A stretch of 64,000 bases of DNA, taken from contig JADFXM010000028.1 in the NCBI GenBank assembly GCA_015233565.1, positions 28,910 through 92,909 of the forward strand. The letters run 5' to 3'. This document shows positions 8,153 through 17,256 of this stretch, in pieces (position 1 is the first letter of the stretch; each line of letters begins with the position of its first letter). The notes below the pieces were generated by a model. The model saw only the letters and a program-made list of their open reading frames with translations, was not told the DNA's origin and searched no databases. The position numbers were made by a program, and so were the translations under genes. The DNA comes from Candidatus Rifleibacteriota bacterium (GTDB lineage: Bacteria > Muiribacteriota > Ozemobacteria > Ozemobacterales > Ozemobacteraceae).

Positions 8153-10648
8153 GTGAAGTCCTCTATTTTAGACTCCTTCAGAGTTTTCCATTTGACATTC
8201 CTTGTTCGCCATTCGCTTTTTAATCGGCTACTGCTAGGTTTTGTTATTCTTCCTCTCTGCTTCCTTTGCATTCTCGAAATAGGCCTGAGATATTCCTCAT
8301 ATGGATATCCGAGCGAAATGTTTATCGAGCACAATTCGGACCAGGGACCGATGGTCGTGATCAACCAACAGGCCGGACGTCGCTTCTTTCCGCCAAATAT
8401 GGCACGAAGACCTCTTCCAGAGGTTTTTCACGCAACGAAGGATTCCACTGGAGCACTTGGCGGTCTAGCCTATAGAATCTTCGTTATTGGCGAATCTGCG
8501 GCTCGCGGTGAGCATCTTGCCGATTTTTCGTTCAGTCGGATGCTACGAGCGATGCTTTGTGAGAGGTATCCAGGCAGACGATTTGAAGTCATCAATACCG
8601 GTATTCCAGCTGTCAACAGCTGGGTCATGCGTGAACTCGTGCGCGAAAGCACAAAATACCAGCCTGATCTCTACATCTTCTACGGAGGGCACAACGAGAT
8701 CATCGGACCATACGGCCCCGGAACTGTATTCACATCTCTTCATCGCAACAGTCTGATCAATGCAAAGATGGCATTGTCAGGATTGAAGTTGACGCAGCTT
8801 TCGGAAAGTATTTTGCATTACCTTGGAATTTCACCGAGTGAAACTTCTACGGGTTGGAAAGGTCTCGAAATGTTCATGAACAAACGTCTCTCTGCCAATG
8901 ATCCTGCCAGGGATGACTGCGCGGCTGCGTATGAAGCAAACTGCCGCGAAATGTTCCGCCTCGCGAAAGCTGCCGGTGCGAAGTTCATAGCCTGCAAAGC
9001 GCCAGTGAATCTGCGGGATTGTCCGCCGTTCGCTTCCGTGCATCGCACGGATCTTGAGAGGGCACAGTTGCAGGACTGGGAGCACGCTTTTCAAGAAGGG
9101 ATCTCGCAGCAAGCTTCCCAACATTCAAAGGAAGCCCTGGAAGCCTTTGATCGAGCTGCCGAAATAGATTCGGGTTACGCTGAACTTCAGTTCCGCCGTG
9201 CCGAGTGTCTGGCTGCCTTGGGTCGTTCAAGTGAAGCGAAAGAGTCGTACAAATGCTCGTGTGAATTCGATGCTTTGTGTTTCCGGGTCACGGAACGCTT
9301 CAATGCCGCTCTTTCTCGAACTGCGGAATCGGAACCGAATGTGCGGCTTGTCGATATCGTCAAGGATTTTTCCGATGCTGAAAACGATGGGATTCCCGGG
9401 CGGGAAATGTTCTACGATCATGTCCATCTGACCGTCCCAGGACACTACCGCGTTGCTTCGTCGCTTCTTCGGGAGATCGAGAAGGGCGGCTGGATCGGAA
9501 CGCCGGAGGGAAAAGCCCTCGATCAGGCGGAAGTGCTCGCACGTCTAGGATTCACTCAGCTCGATGAAGAACATAATCTCGAGATGATTGTGCAGGCCCT
9601 GCAGAAACCGCCTTTTACGAGCCAGTACAGACATTCTGAACGCATCGCCGGCTGGCGCTCGGCAAAAAACAATCTGGCTGACACACATGAATCGAGACTC
9701 TCGCGAGCAATCGAGGCGTATGCGGGCGCACTGGAGCAAGATCCCCAGAACGTGGATATTTATGTAAGAATGTCCCTTTCTCTGCAAGAAGCCGGCCGTC
9801 TTCCAGAAGCTCTCGAAATGGTCAAACGCGCTTTGAAATTGAATCCATTTCACGTTGAGGCACTGAGCAATCAGGGACTCGTTCATTATGCATCCGGAGA
9901 TCTGGACAACGCCGTAATTGATGACCTCGCCGCTTTGTCCCTGGCTCCGAATTTTGTTGGCGTGCGATTCAATCTCGCGATAGTTCTCGGAAAGCTTGGA
10001 AAAGTTAAGGAAGCGGTGGACGAATGCTTGAATGTAATCAGGCAGGATCCATTGCATGTAAGGGCTTTTATCGAGAGGGGAATCCTTCTGTCGCGCAAAG
10101 GTGATCTTGAAGGCGCTATTTCCGATTTTCAGGCGGCAACAGTCGCAGATCCGGAGATTGAGGACGCCTGGGTGAATCTTGGAAGTGCGATGATTCGTCA
10201 GGAAAAAGCGCCGGATGCGTATTCGCGTCTCGAAAACGCCGCGCGGACGCATCCGGAGTGGGCGATGGTATGCCTTGTTCGGGCCAATGCGTTGCTGAGA
10301 ATGCGCGAACCTGCTCGTGCTATTGCCGGTCTGAAAGAAGCGGCATCCCTGGCACCGGAAAATGTGACGATTCTCAAGAGAGCCGCTCAGATTTTAGCGA
10401 CTGTCCCCGATCCGGTGTTGAGAGACGGGGAGGTTGCATCTGCTCTGGCGCTGCGGGCTGTCAAACTCACCGGAGGCAAGGATGCGCTTGCCTATCAGAT
10501 CCTCGCTGCTGCGGAGGCCGCTCGCGGCCAACTGACATCAGCGGTACATGCAGCCGAAACCGGTCTACAAATGGCTTCAACGCAAGGAAACAGCGAACTG
10601 GCAGCCCAGATCCGAGAGAACCTTTCCTTGTATCAAAGCCAGATGTAG
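8153..10648 (+). CDS. membrane-anchored SGNH hydrolase with TPR repeats
   Basis: 831 residues from GTG 8153, preferred because AAGGAGAA lies about nine bases upstream and the longer frame overlaps the previous gene. One membrane segment at about residues 24-46, then an SGNH/GDSL-like domain: GESAARG with Ser115, FYGGHNEI with Asn181, and DHVHLTVPGH with Asp422 and His425 as the closing dyad. A TPR hairpin interrupts the fold at about 305-370, and about eight further TPRs fill residues 545-800. Such enzymes remove or transfer acyl groups on glycans. Its place after carbamoyltransferase, SxtJ and DUF5989 mirrors sxtI-J-K-L, where L is a GDSL enzyme. Substrate unknown; a role in modifying a surface glycan together with the carbamoyltransferase is inference. 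Confidence 0.85.
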   Translation: MKSSILDSFRVFHLTFLVRHSLFNRLLLGFVILPLCFLCILEIGLRYSSYGYPSEMFIEHNSDQGPMVVINQQAGRRFFPPNMARRPLPEVFHATKDSTGALGGLAYRIFVIGESAARGEHLADFSFSRMLRAMLCERYPGRRFEVINTGIPAVNSWVMRELVRESTKYQPDLYIFYGGHNEIIGPYGPGTVFTSLHRNSLINAKMALSGLKLTQLSESILHYLGISPSETSTGWKGLEMFMNKRLSANDPARDDCAAAYEANCREMFRLAKAAGAKFIACKAPVNLRDCPPFASVHRTDLERAQLQDWEHAFQEGISQQASQHSKEALEAFDRAAEIDSGYAELQFRRAECLAALGRSSEAKESYKCSCEFDALCFRVTERFNAALSRTAESEPNVRLVDIVKDFSDAENDGIPGREMFYDHVHLTVPGHYRVASSLLREIEKGGWIGTPEGKALDQAEVLARLGFTQLDEEHNLEMIVQALQKPPFTSQYRHSERIAGWRSAKNNLADTHESRLSRAIEAYAGALEQDPQNVDIYVRMSLSLQEAGRLPEALEMVKRALKLNPFHVEALSNQGLVHYASGDLDNAVIDDLAALSLAPNFVGVRFNLAIVLGKLGKVKEAVDECLNVIRQDPLHVRAFIERGILLSRKGDLEGAISDFQAATVADPEIEDAWVNLGSAMIRQEKAPDAYSRLENAARTHPEWAMVCLVRANALLRMREPARAIAGLKEAASLAPENVTILKRAAQILATVPDPVLRDGEVASALALRAVKLTGGKDALAYQILAAAEAARGQLTSAVHAAETGLQMASTQGNSELAAQIRENLSLYQSQM

Positions 10649-10704
10649 GTAGCTCACTTCCAGATGATTGCGACAACCGTCTGATGGTCGACGGAACATG
10701 AAGT

Positions 10705-10746
10705 GACCCTGATCACCTCGCCCTTCGGGTAGAGGTGATCAGGGTC
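10705..10746 (+). terminator. 15-bp perfect stem-loop closing the cassette
   Basis: GACCCTGATCACCTC and GAGGTGATCAGGGTC pair perfectly around a 12-base loop, 57 bases after the SGNH gene stop. The stem is followed by an A-run, not a T-run, so it may be a 3' stabiliser or weak terminator rather than a classical intrinsic one. Confidence 0.5.
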
Positions 10747-10784
10747 GGAAAAAAACGAATAAATTTGAGAGTACAAAGTTAAAC

Positions 10785-10807
10785 TATAGAGGTTCTTGCA
10801 AAATTAG
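10785..10807 (+). repeat. 23-bp repeat, copy 1 (insertion-sequence end-like)
   Basis: A 23-base sequence starting TATAGAGGTTCTTGC recurs exactly in inverted orientation at 61744-61766, and weaker similarity continues for some 25 bases inward (both continue TAGYARATTC). This is what remnant ends of one insertion sequence look like. It sits near the right edge of the transferred cassette. Confidence 0.65.
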
Positions 10808-11174
10808 TAGATTCGCACTCGAGAAAATTTTTCACAATACAGACCACCATTATATTCCTTTCACTCAGATGTGCAACTTTTATAAAATATTGCCAGCAAC
10901 AAAGAATGAATTCCTATTGACATTGGCAATTAACCATACAATAAAAAAAAAATCGCGAAAAATAATTTTTTTCCAAATTTTCTGCACTTGCGTTGGTGCG
11001 GGTTTATAAGTCAAGTATTTTTACTCTTTTTCGCTGAAATATTGCAAGTAGCTCTATAGATTCGCTTACCCGTGACCATAACTGTGTTCTAGATGATTCC
11101 CATAATTTATTAAAATGTTAAATGTCGTCCCCATTAATCACAATATTCGTGCTTTCTGGAAAGTTTTAGTGTGG

Positions 11175-11639
11175 TCACGGTACATGAACTCCTTTTACCC
11201 AAGAGGTTGAACAAATTGATTGTATGAGACTTTCTGACAAATAATTCCACGTTTCGCACCCGACTTCCAAGATGTGGTCAACACTTTCAAAAATTCGGTT
11301 TCCCAAATAATGGCTTCTGATATAACTCCACACCCTTTCAACCGGATTCAATTGAGGTGAATAGGGAGGAAGCTTGAGAAATGTCATGTTTTCTGGAATC
11401 TGAAGGGCTTTACTTCCATGGTATCCTGCATTATCCAAAACAATGATAACATGGACATTTTCAGCCACGTGGCTACTGATCATTCGCAAAAAAATGTTCA
11501 ATATCTCGGTATCTACCGTTGAAAAGCTCATTCCTACTCTTTCACCTGTTTGCGGATTGGCTGCTCCAAAAAGATATCCAAATTCTCTCATATTCAAGGA
11601 AAAAGTACCAGAAAAATAATTTAAAGATTCAGTACCCAA
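11175..11639 (-). pseudogene. IS630-family transposase, C-terminal fragment
   Basis: 154 residues on the minus strand with the DDE_3 core: GYLFGAANPQTGE, the second catalytic Asp in VLDNAGYHGSK, and the Glu in YSPQLNPVERVWSYIR. The N-terminal helix-turn-helix and first Asp region are missing because the frame is cut at about 11640, where sequence of an ftsK-like gene begins on the other strand. It is a non-functional remnant whose insertion or later deletion probably truncated the ftsK-like gene. Confidence 0.85.
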
Positions 11640-11640
11640 A

Positions 11641-12179
11641 AAATATCCAGAAAGCGTATAATCACTTCTCCTGAAGAATCAATTTCATCGTTGGCCCAGC
11701 TGATCGAAGTAATGAATACTCGCTACGCAATTTTGCGACAAAATCGAGTACCGAACCTTTTTGAATTGAACAAAAAACTTTCTATTTCTGATCAACTTCC
11801 TGTTTTGTGGATAATTCACGATGAATTCGCAACCTGGATGATGACGCCGGAATATAAAGAATCTGTTTCGAATATTGTAGGTCGCTTAGGTGTACAAGCA
11901 CGGACAGCGGGGATTTATCTCATTTTCGCAGCACAAAGACCTGACCCAAATGTAATGCCTATGCAGTTACGTGACAACCTTGGGAACAGGCTGGTTCTTA
12001 AGGTTTCAAGTGAAGGCACGTCGGAAATAGCTCTTGGGGAGAAAGGGGCTGAAAGGTTGTTGGGAAAAGGTCATTTGGCGGCAAAACTTGAAGGTGAAGA
12101 TGGAGTAATTTTTTCTCAAGTTCCTTTTTTGGAGACCACTGATCTGGAAAATCTTGTTGCAAAGATTAAATCGAAATGA
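11641..12179 (+). pseudogene. FtsK/SpoIIIE-like DNA translocase, C-terminal fragment
   Basis: The open frame from about 11641 to the stop at 12179 reads RKRIITSPEESISSLAQLIE, then MNTRYAILRQNRVPNLFELN, LPVLWIIHDEFATWM (Walker B region, hydrophobics then DE) and RTAGIYLIFAAQRPD, as in the motor domain of FtsK/SpoIIIE ATPases. Walker A and everything upstream are absent; the frame is broken at the junction with the IS630 fragment. Such genes occur in chromosomes, conjugative elements and type VII systems; the short length here prevents a choice. The TTG at 11691 is the first possible start inside the remnant. Confidence 0.8.
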
Positions 12180-13221
12180 CTTCAGGTAAAGAAATTTGCT
12201 CCAGGATAGGCATTCGCTTTTTAGCTCATTCATCCTGTCATATTCATTTTTATCTTTCAAAGCGCTCTTTTTCGATACTAAAACTCAGGATCAGGGAAGA
12301 GACAATAGATTTAGTTTTATTCGGCTGTTTAGGCCCATTCCCGGTAAGAGACATTTTTTATTCGAGGAAATGAATGACTGATACTTGCTGGAAAGCAAAA
12401 TGAGAGGGCGAAAAATTTGCGCCTTCGAGGTTCTGGATTGGGGAACATCGCACTTAATTGTTAATAGGATGGTTCAGTCGATATTTTGGATATTAAAAGG
12501 TGCAAGAAGAGTTTATTGTGATTAAATGTTGGGATGGTGGTTCATAGCTCTGATGAGCTTTATATGGATTTAGGAGTCACACATAGTAGGATATTTCACG
12601 AAGCTTACTGAACAGTTTGTTTGGTAAAAAGAATGATTGAGATTTCAATCGAAAGTCTCGCCAACCAGTCGATGAAGCCAGCAAGCGGCTTAACTCGGCG
12701 TTGATTCTTTAATCCTCTCCTTCCAAAAAATAAATTGTGCCATTGAGTTGGGGGAGAAATTGAGTCGCAGTTTTTTGGAAAAATTTGGCCCTTAAATAGG
12801 GTTAAAGGCCTGAAAAAAAAGTGAAAGTGTCGTTGCGAGAAGAAAAGAAAAATCAGTAATTGTGATAGAAGCGCCAAAGAATTAATTTTGTATTTTTAAA
12901 TTGACTAATCATTTGAAAATTGGTGTACTGGAATTTGTCGTAGATTAAAAGTCGTCCATAGTGGATTTGCAAATCCCACGCCTTTAGGCAGTAAGGTTTT
13001 TCCACAGAGGAACCGATATTGCTAGACAGCGCAGAAAACTGGCCCTGGGAGCTGCCGCAGTCGAGTTCATTCGACAAGGTGGTTTGCCCCTGAGGCTTTC
13101 CCCTTTAGGGGAAGATCTTTCACAAAATTGCCATGATTTGACGCTGATTTTCGAGCGAGGAATTAATATTTAATTTTTTTTTTGTATCACTGTTCATCAC
13201 TGGGGAGGAAGAAAGAAAAGA
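12180..13221. other. about 1 kb without a supported gene
   Basis: Short open frames exist on both strands but none has a ribosome site, motif or family resemblance. Small hairpins occur (for example CCCTTAAATAGGG inside GGCC arms near 12788, and CCCCTTTAGGGG near 13103). It is probably decayed accessory sequence plus the promoter region of the NlpC/P60 gene. Confidence 0.5.
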
Positions 13222-14715
13222 ATGCGGAATTTTGTAATCAAGAAAATGCTATTCATTAGTTTTTTTCCAAAGGTTTGTATTTTTGTCGCAACTGTTGGTT
13301 TAATATTTGCCATGGCTTCAGTCGTTTCAGCCAGACAGCCAAATTGTTCCAATGGAAAAAATATTTCCACTCCTTTTGTCCAGTTTGATTTGAATATTCC
13401 AGGAGTAACTGAGGAAATGTTCGAGGGCAGTTTTTGGCTGAATCGTATTTCTGATCCTGATCGAATTATCATGTCCCCAAAAGAAATTGAACGGTACAAT
13501 AGAAAAAGTTTTCGGGAATGCGAAATGTTGAAGGATTTGCAAAACTTCAAAAGGGTTTTCACTAAATCTGAAGTCGTTGAAATGATTAAAAAAGTCAGTT
13601 CTCGCCCAACTTCCAAAAGATATATGGAGGGAAAAGAGCTTCCCGAAGGCTATTTTGACGCTCTTGAAAAAAATGTGAATTTGGGAGGCATTCCGGAAAG
13701 AATAATCGTTCGATTCGGAATAACTGTCAAACGGACTGAAATGCGGGCTTTTCCAACTATTGACCGAATATTCTCAGAACCTGATGATTATGAGTTTGAT
13801 CGTTTCATGGAGACTGCTCTTTATCCTGTCGAACCGCTTGCAATTCTTCACACAAGTTCGGATGGAAAGTGGTTTTTTGCGCAAGCATATAACTATCTTG
13901 CCTGGATAGCAGCCAGTGATGTGGCTTTTGCTGATAGAGACACCTTGTTTTCAGATTTAGATTCCGATAATTTTCTTGTAGTAACTGGTAAAAGGGTTTT
14001 TACCGGTTTTAACCCCCAGGAACCTGAAATTTCAGAAATGCAGCTTGACATGGGAGTCAGAGTTCCCCTTGCTGTGCGTTCTGAAATTCCAATGGAGATA
14101 AACGGACAACACCCGGCTGGGAACTTTGTTGTTAAGTTACCGGTTCGTTCTCAAGATGGGAATCTCGAATGGAAACTTGGACTTATTTCACGTGCCGAAG
14201 ATGTCCACGTTGGATATCTCCCTCTTACAATACGAAATATTGTCATGCAAGCGTTTAAATTTCTAGGACAGCGTTATGGTTGGGGAGGTATGTTCAATAC
14301 TCGTGATTGTAGCGCTTTTATCATGGACAACTTTCGAAGCATGGGAGTAATGCTTCCGAGAAATGCTAATGAACAAGGCAAACTTGCACTTGGAACAAAA
14401 TATAATATGCCGGATGAGATGGATATCGAAGCCCGGAAAAAGCTTTTTGATAGGTTGCCACCAGCCACTCCGGTTTATATGGCAGGCCATGCAATGCTCT
14501 ATTTAGGGAAATATGAAAATGATTACTACATTATTCATGATTTTTCAGGATTCTCAGCCCCTGATCAATCAGGAGTTTTCAAGAAGTCAAAAACCAGAGG
14601 TGTACTCGTAACTCCACTTCTTGCAACTTTCCTTTCAGCGGACAAACAATTCATGAAAGGTCTGTACTCTGCCCGGGAATTTACACTTGAAACACCCCGG
14701 ACGAAAACCAAATAA
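13222..14715 (+). CDS. secreted NlpC/P60 gamma-D-glutamyl-diamino acid endopeptidase with SH3 domains
   Basis: 497 residues. Signal sequence to about residue 37 (cut after SVVSA). Residues about 160-330 hold two SH3-like domains (RFGITVKRTEMRAFPT; then KWFFAQAYNYLAWIAASDV). The C-terminal NlpC/P60 domain carries the triad Cys363 (TRDCSAFI), His423 (AGHAMLYLG) and His439 (YYIIHDFSG). This architecture is that of enzymes that cut D-Glu to diamino acid bonds in murein peptides, such as YkfC. The next gene, 115 bp downstream, encodes the matching L-Ala-D/L-Glu epimerase, so cell-wall peptide breakdown and recycling is the likely pathway. GGGGAGGAAG precedes the start. Confidence 0.88.
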   Translation: MRNFVIKKMLFISFFPKVCIFVATVGLIFAMASVVSARQPNCSNGKNISTPFVQFDLNIPGVTEEMFEGSFWLNRISDPDRIIMSPKEIERYNRKSFRECEMLKDLQNFKRVFTKSEVVEMIKKVSSRPTSKRYMEGKELPEGYFDALEKNVNLGGIPERIIVRFGITVKRTEMRAFPTIDRIFSEPDDYEFDRFMETALYPVEPLAILHTSSDGKWFFAQAYNYLAWIAASDVAFADRDTLFSDLDSDNFLVVTGKRVFTGFNPQEPEISEMQLDMGVRVPLAVRSEIPMEINGQHPAGNFVVKLPVRSQDGNLEWKLGLISRAEDVHVGYLPLTIRNIVMQAFKFLGQRYGWGGMFNTRDCSAFIMDNFRSMGVMLPRNANEQGKLALGTKYNMPDEMDIEARKKLFDRLPPATPVYMAGHAMLYLGKYENDYYIIHDFSGFSAPDQSGVFKKSKTRGVLVTPLLATFLSADKQFMKGLYSAREFTLETPRTKTK

Positions 14716-14830
14716 AAACAGCCGGGGAGGCAAAATATTTTGAGAATTCTCTTGAAAGGAAGTAAAATTTACCAAAATTTGCAAAGCTTCACTGAGTTAA
14801 ATTTTTAATTGTTTAGCATGGAGGATTATT

Positions 14831-15919
14831 GTGATTATTACTGGAATAAGAACTGGAATTCTTTCCATTCCTTTAAGGAAACCATTTAAAACTGCGCTTC
14901 GAACAGTAGAAACAGTTTCAACGATTGTCGTTGCAGTTGACACCGACGACGGAACCATTGGTTTCGGGGAAGCTCCTCCAACAGGTCCGATAACTGGTGA
15001 TTCACTTGGCGGAATTCGCGGGGCAATCCATGAGTATATTGAGCCCCGATTAAAAGGGAAAGAAATTAGAAACCTTGAAGACACACTTAACAGTCTTGAG
15101 CGCTCTTGTATAAAGAATACAAGTGCAAAATCCGCAGTAGATATTGCTATTCATGATCTATTTGGGAAGTTATATGGAATTCCGCTCTTCAGGCTTTTTG
15201 GAGGGTTTCGGAATAAGGTTGAAACAGATCTTACGATAAGCGTGAACAGTCAAAATGAAATGGTTGCAGATAGCAAAGAAGCTGTAAAACGTGGATTTCG
15301 AATTCTTAAAGTAAAAGTAGGACTTGACCCAGCGCTTGATATAAAAAGAATTCAAAGTATCCGTGAAGCTGTAGGGGAAACCATATTAATCAGGGTTGAT
15401 GCTAATCAGGGATGGACTGCCAAAGAGGCTGTTCGTATTATGAAAAAACTTGAATCTGCGAACCTGGGTATTGAGCTTCTTGAACAACCAGTACTGGCGC
15501 ATGACATTGAGGGATTAAAGAAAGTAAAAGATTCAATCGAAACCCCGGTTCTGGCCGACGAAAGCGTTTTTTCTGCCATAGATGCGGAACACCTGATAAA
15601 TTCGAAAGCTGCTGATTTTTTGAACATAAAACTAATGAAAACGGGAGGTTTGCGGTCAGCCCAGAGAATATGTTCAATAGCTGAACTCCACGGGGTCGAA
15701 TGCTTCATGGGATGTATGATGGAAAGCAAAATAAGTGTGACAGCGGCTGTTCATCTGGCCTGCGCCAAAAGCATAATCACAAGGAGCGATCTGGATAGCC
15801 CTTCTCTTTGTGCTAAAGATCCGGTTATTGGTGGAATATCAATTGATGGACCGTGGCTTACAGTTCCGGAAACTCCCGGGCTGGGAATAGAACGAATCGA
15901 TGGCGTTGTTTGGGATTAA
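14831..15919 (+). CDS. L-Ala-D/L-Glu epimerase (dipeptide epimerase, enolase superfamily)
   Basis: 362 residues from GTG 14831, which has ATGGAGG seven bases upstream. It shows the muconate-lactonising subgroup active site: Lys160 and Lys162 in ILKVKVG, metal ligands Asp190 (RVDANQGW), Glu218 (LLEQP) and Asp243 (LADES), and Lys267 (NIKLMKTGG). These positions line up almost residue for residue with Bacillus YkfB. The enzyme converts L-Ala-D-Glu from murein into L-Ala-L-Glu for general peptidases. Its position directly after an NlpC/P60 endopeptidase gene supports this over other dipeptide specificities. Confidence 0.92.
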   Translation: MIITGIRTGILSIPLRKPFKTALRTVETVSTIVVAVDTDDGTIGFGEAPPTGPITGDSLGGIRGAIHEYIEPRLKGKEIRNLEDTLNSLERSCIKNTSAKSAVDIAIHDLFGKLYGIPLFRLFGGFRNKVETDLTISVNSQNEMVADSKEAVKRGFRILKVKVGLDPALDIKRIQSIREAVGETILIRVDANQGWTAKEAVRIMKKLESANLGIELLEQPVLAHDIEGLKKVKDSIETPVLADESVFSAIDAEHLINSKAADFLNIKLMKTGGLRSAQRICSIAELHGVECFMGCMMESKISVTAAVHLACAKSIITRSDLDSPSLCAKDPVIGGISIDGPWLTVPETPGLGIERIDGVVWD

Positions 15920-16220
15920 TCCGGTATCCCTGATTTTAATTTAAGATTGATACGACAACGGTACTTTAAAAAAAATAAAATTTAAACCACTCTCTGGGTA
16001 AACAGCCAAATGTTTAGAAAGTTTTTGTTTTTATTTTTCGATCTGAGTTTCGGTTAATTGCGAAATAAAAGTGATACAAAAGCTTGTTGCACAATTCCAA
16101 AATTATTGAAAGTAGAAAACATGAGATCAGACTTTCAAGCCACTTTTATTCGCCAAAATTTTGCATAATTAATGATTTTTATTAATAATGCAACCGCTTT
16201 ACAGAAAGGGATTATTCCTG
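15920..16220. other. A/T-rich intergenic stretch before the L,D-transpeptidase-like gene
   Basis: About 300 bp with no gene. TTGCAT at 16161 with a downstream AATAAT is a weak promoter candidate for the next gene. Confidence 0.4.
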
Positions 16221-16946
16221 ATGAAAAAGTTTTTTGGAAAATTATTTTTTCTGATGATTGGAACACTTTTAAATTGGCAAATGCCGACCATGGCTGAACC
16301 AAATATTTCAAGCGAAAGTTTTCAGAAATTGATCGAGCAGGGAAAAACTTCATTTTCCATCGCCTCAACTTCGCAGGCGCTTTTGGTTATTTCCGACACA
16401 CCATCCTCGAATCAAGGGAAAATATGGCTCTGGGAAAAATCGAAAGATGGTTGGCACAAAGATCTAGGCCCATTTCCTGTCACCCTCGGAAGGAATGGAG
16501 TTGCCGATGTAGATCAAAAGCACGAAGGAGATGGGAAAAGTCCGCAAGGAATATTTAAAATAGGTCTTGTTTTTGGATATTCCTCTAAATTTGAAACCGC
16601 AATGACCTATAAGCAAGCACTTGAGGATGATATCTGGGTTGATGATCCTGAAGCACCTGATTACAATACCTGGACAAAAAAAGAGAAGACAACCGCCAAA
16701 TCATTTGAATATCTGCATCGAAAAGATATCTTGTACAAGCTTGCGATGGTTGTAGAATATAATACTGATCCAATTAAAAAGGGTTTGGGAAGTGCCATTT
16801 TTATTCACATCTGGAAGGGTGCAGGTAGCACTACTGCAGGTTGCGTAGCATTTTCCGAAGAAAACCTACAATTGATTATCCGGAAATTGAATCCATCAAT
16901 GAATCCGGTAATTGCGATTTTTCCATATTATACCAACCCCAACTAA
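16221..16946 (+). CDS. YkuD-like L,D-transpeptidase family protein, exported
   Basis: 241 residues from ATG 16221 (AGAAAGGG upstream); a start at 16188 would add 11 residues with no ribosome site. Signal peptide to about residue 25. The catalytic region has GDGKSPQGIFKIG, then IFIHIWKGAGSTTAGCVAFS, giving His196 and Cys208, the HxxxG...GC signature of YkuD domains. Family members crosslink or trim peptidoglycan, or act as murein-modifying enzymes. Here it follows an endopeptidase and an epimerase of murein peptides, so a cell-wall role fits. The widely spaced H-to-C motif is of the ErfK/YafK-like subtype. Confidence 0.82.
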   Translation: MKKFFGKLFFLMIGTLLNWQMPTMAEPNISSESFQKLIEQGKTSFSIASTSQALLVISDTPSSNQGKIWLWEKSKDGWHKDLGPFPVTLGRNGVADVDQKHEGDGKSPQGIFKIGLVFGYSSKFETAMTYKQALEDDIWVDDPEAPDYNTWTKKEKTTAKSFEYLHRKDILYKLAMVVEYNTDPIKKGLGSAIFIHIWKGAGSTTAGCVAFSEENLQLIIRKLNPSMNPVIAIFPYYTNPN

Positions 16947-16987
16947 CCCGTTCGCATCACAAAAACCTAGAATTTAACCGGAAATAA

Positions 16988-17115
16988 GAGACTGTCGAAA
17001 AATCCCCTAAAATTCGTTTTTTTGTGTGCCCACCCAATTTTTCGCCCCGCTTTCTTGCATCAACACCTGGTCACTTTGTACCTAATAAAATGTTCCAAGA
17101 TTTTTCGACAGCTTC
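16988..17115 (-). mobile_element. 128-bp MITE with CTGTCGAAAAATC ends, copy 1
   Basis: A 17-bp terminal inverted repeat (GARRCTGTCGAAAAATC) bounds the element. ATAA at 16984-16987 and at 17116-17119 looks like a target-site duplication. The reverse complement matches the copy at 51606-51733 along the whole length, also exactly 128 bp. No coding capacity. Confidence 0.8.
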
Positions 17116-17130
17116 ATAAGAGGAGTTAGT

Positions 17131-17187
17131 TTCAACAGTGGGCCGCTTTGTACCGAACAAAATGTACCGAGATTTTTCGACAGCTTC
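17131..17187 (-). mobile_element. partial copy of the 128-bp MITE
   Basis: One end (GTACCGAGATTTTTCGACAG) and the adjoining 35 bases are present; the other end is missing. It lies 15 bp from the full copy, which may have formed by nested or repeated insertion. Confidence 0.7.
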
Positions 17188-17256
17188 GAGCAGGCCGTCG
17201 AGCCGGCCGCTGAGAAGAGCCTAAATGAATATGAAATCAAGTTTGTGTCCTGCTTT

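Larger units (their letters stand above)
10649..11174. other. intergenic stretch after the cassette
   Basis: Holds a 15-bp hairpin, a 23-bp insertion-sequence-like end and A/T-rich sequence falling back to low G+C. CGTGACCA near 11070 and TGGTCACG near 11172 form a loose inverted pair near the IS630 fragment. No gene seen. Confidence 0.5.

Noticed and set aside
9545..10252. 235-codon minus-strand frame opposite the SGNH/TPR gene
   Set aside because: Long antisense frames are common in G+C-richer coding DNA; the sense protein has clear TPRs.
12605..13077. two minus-strand frames in the long gene-free stretch
   Set aside because: No ribosome site, motif or codon pattern; likely chance.
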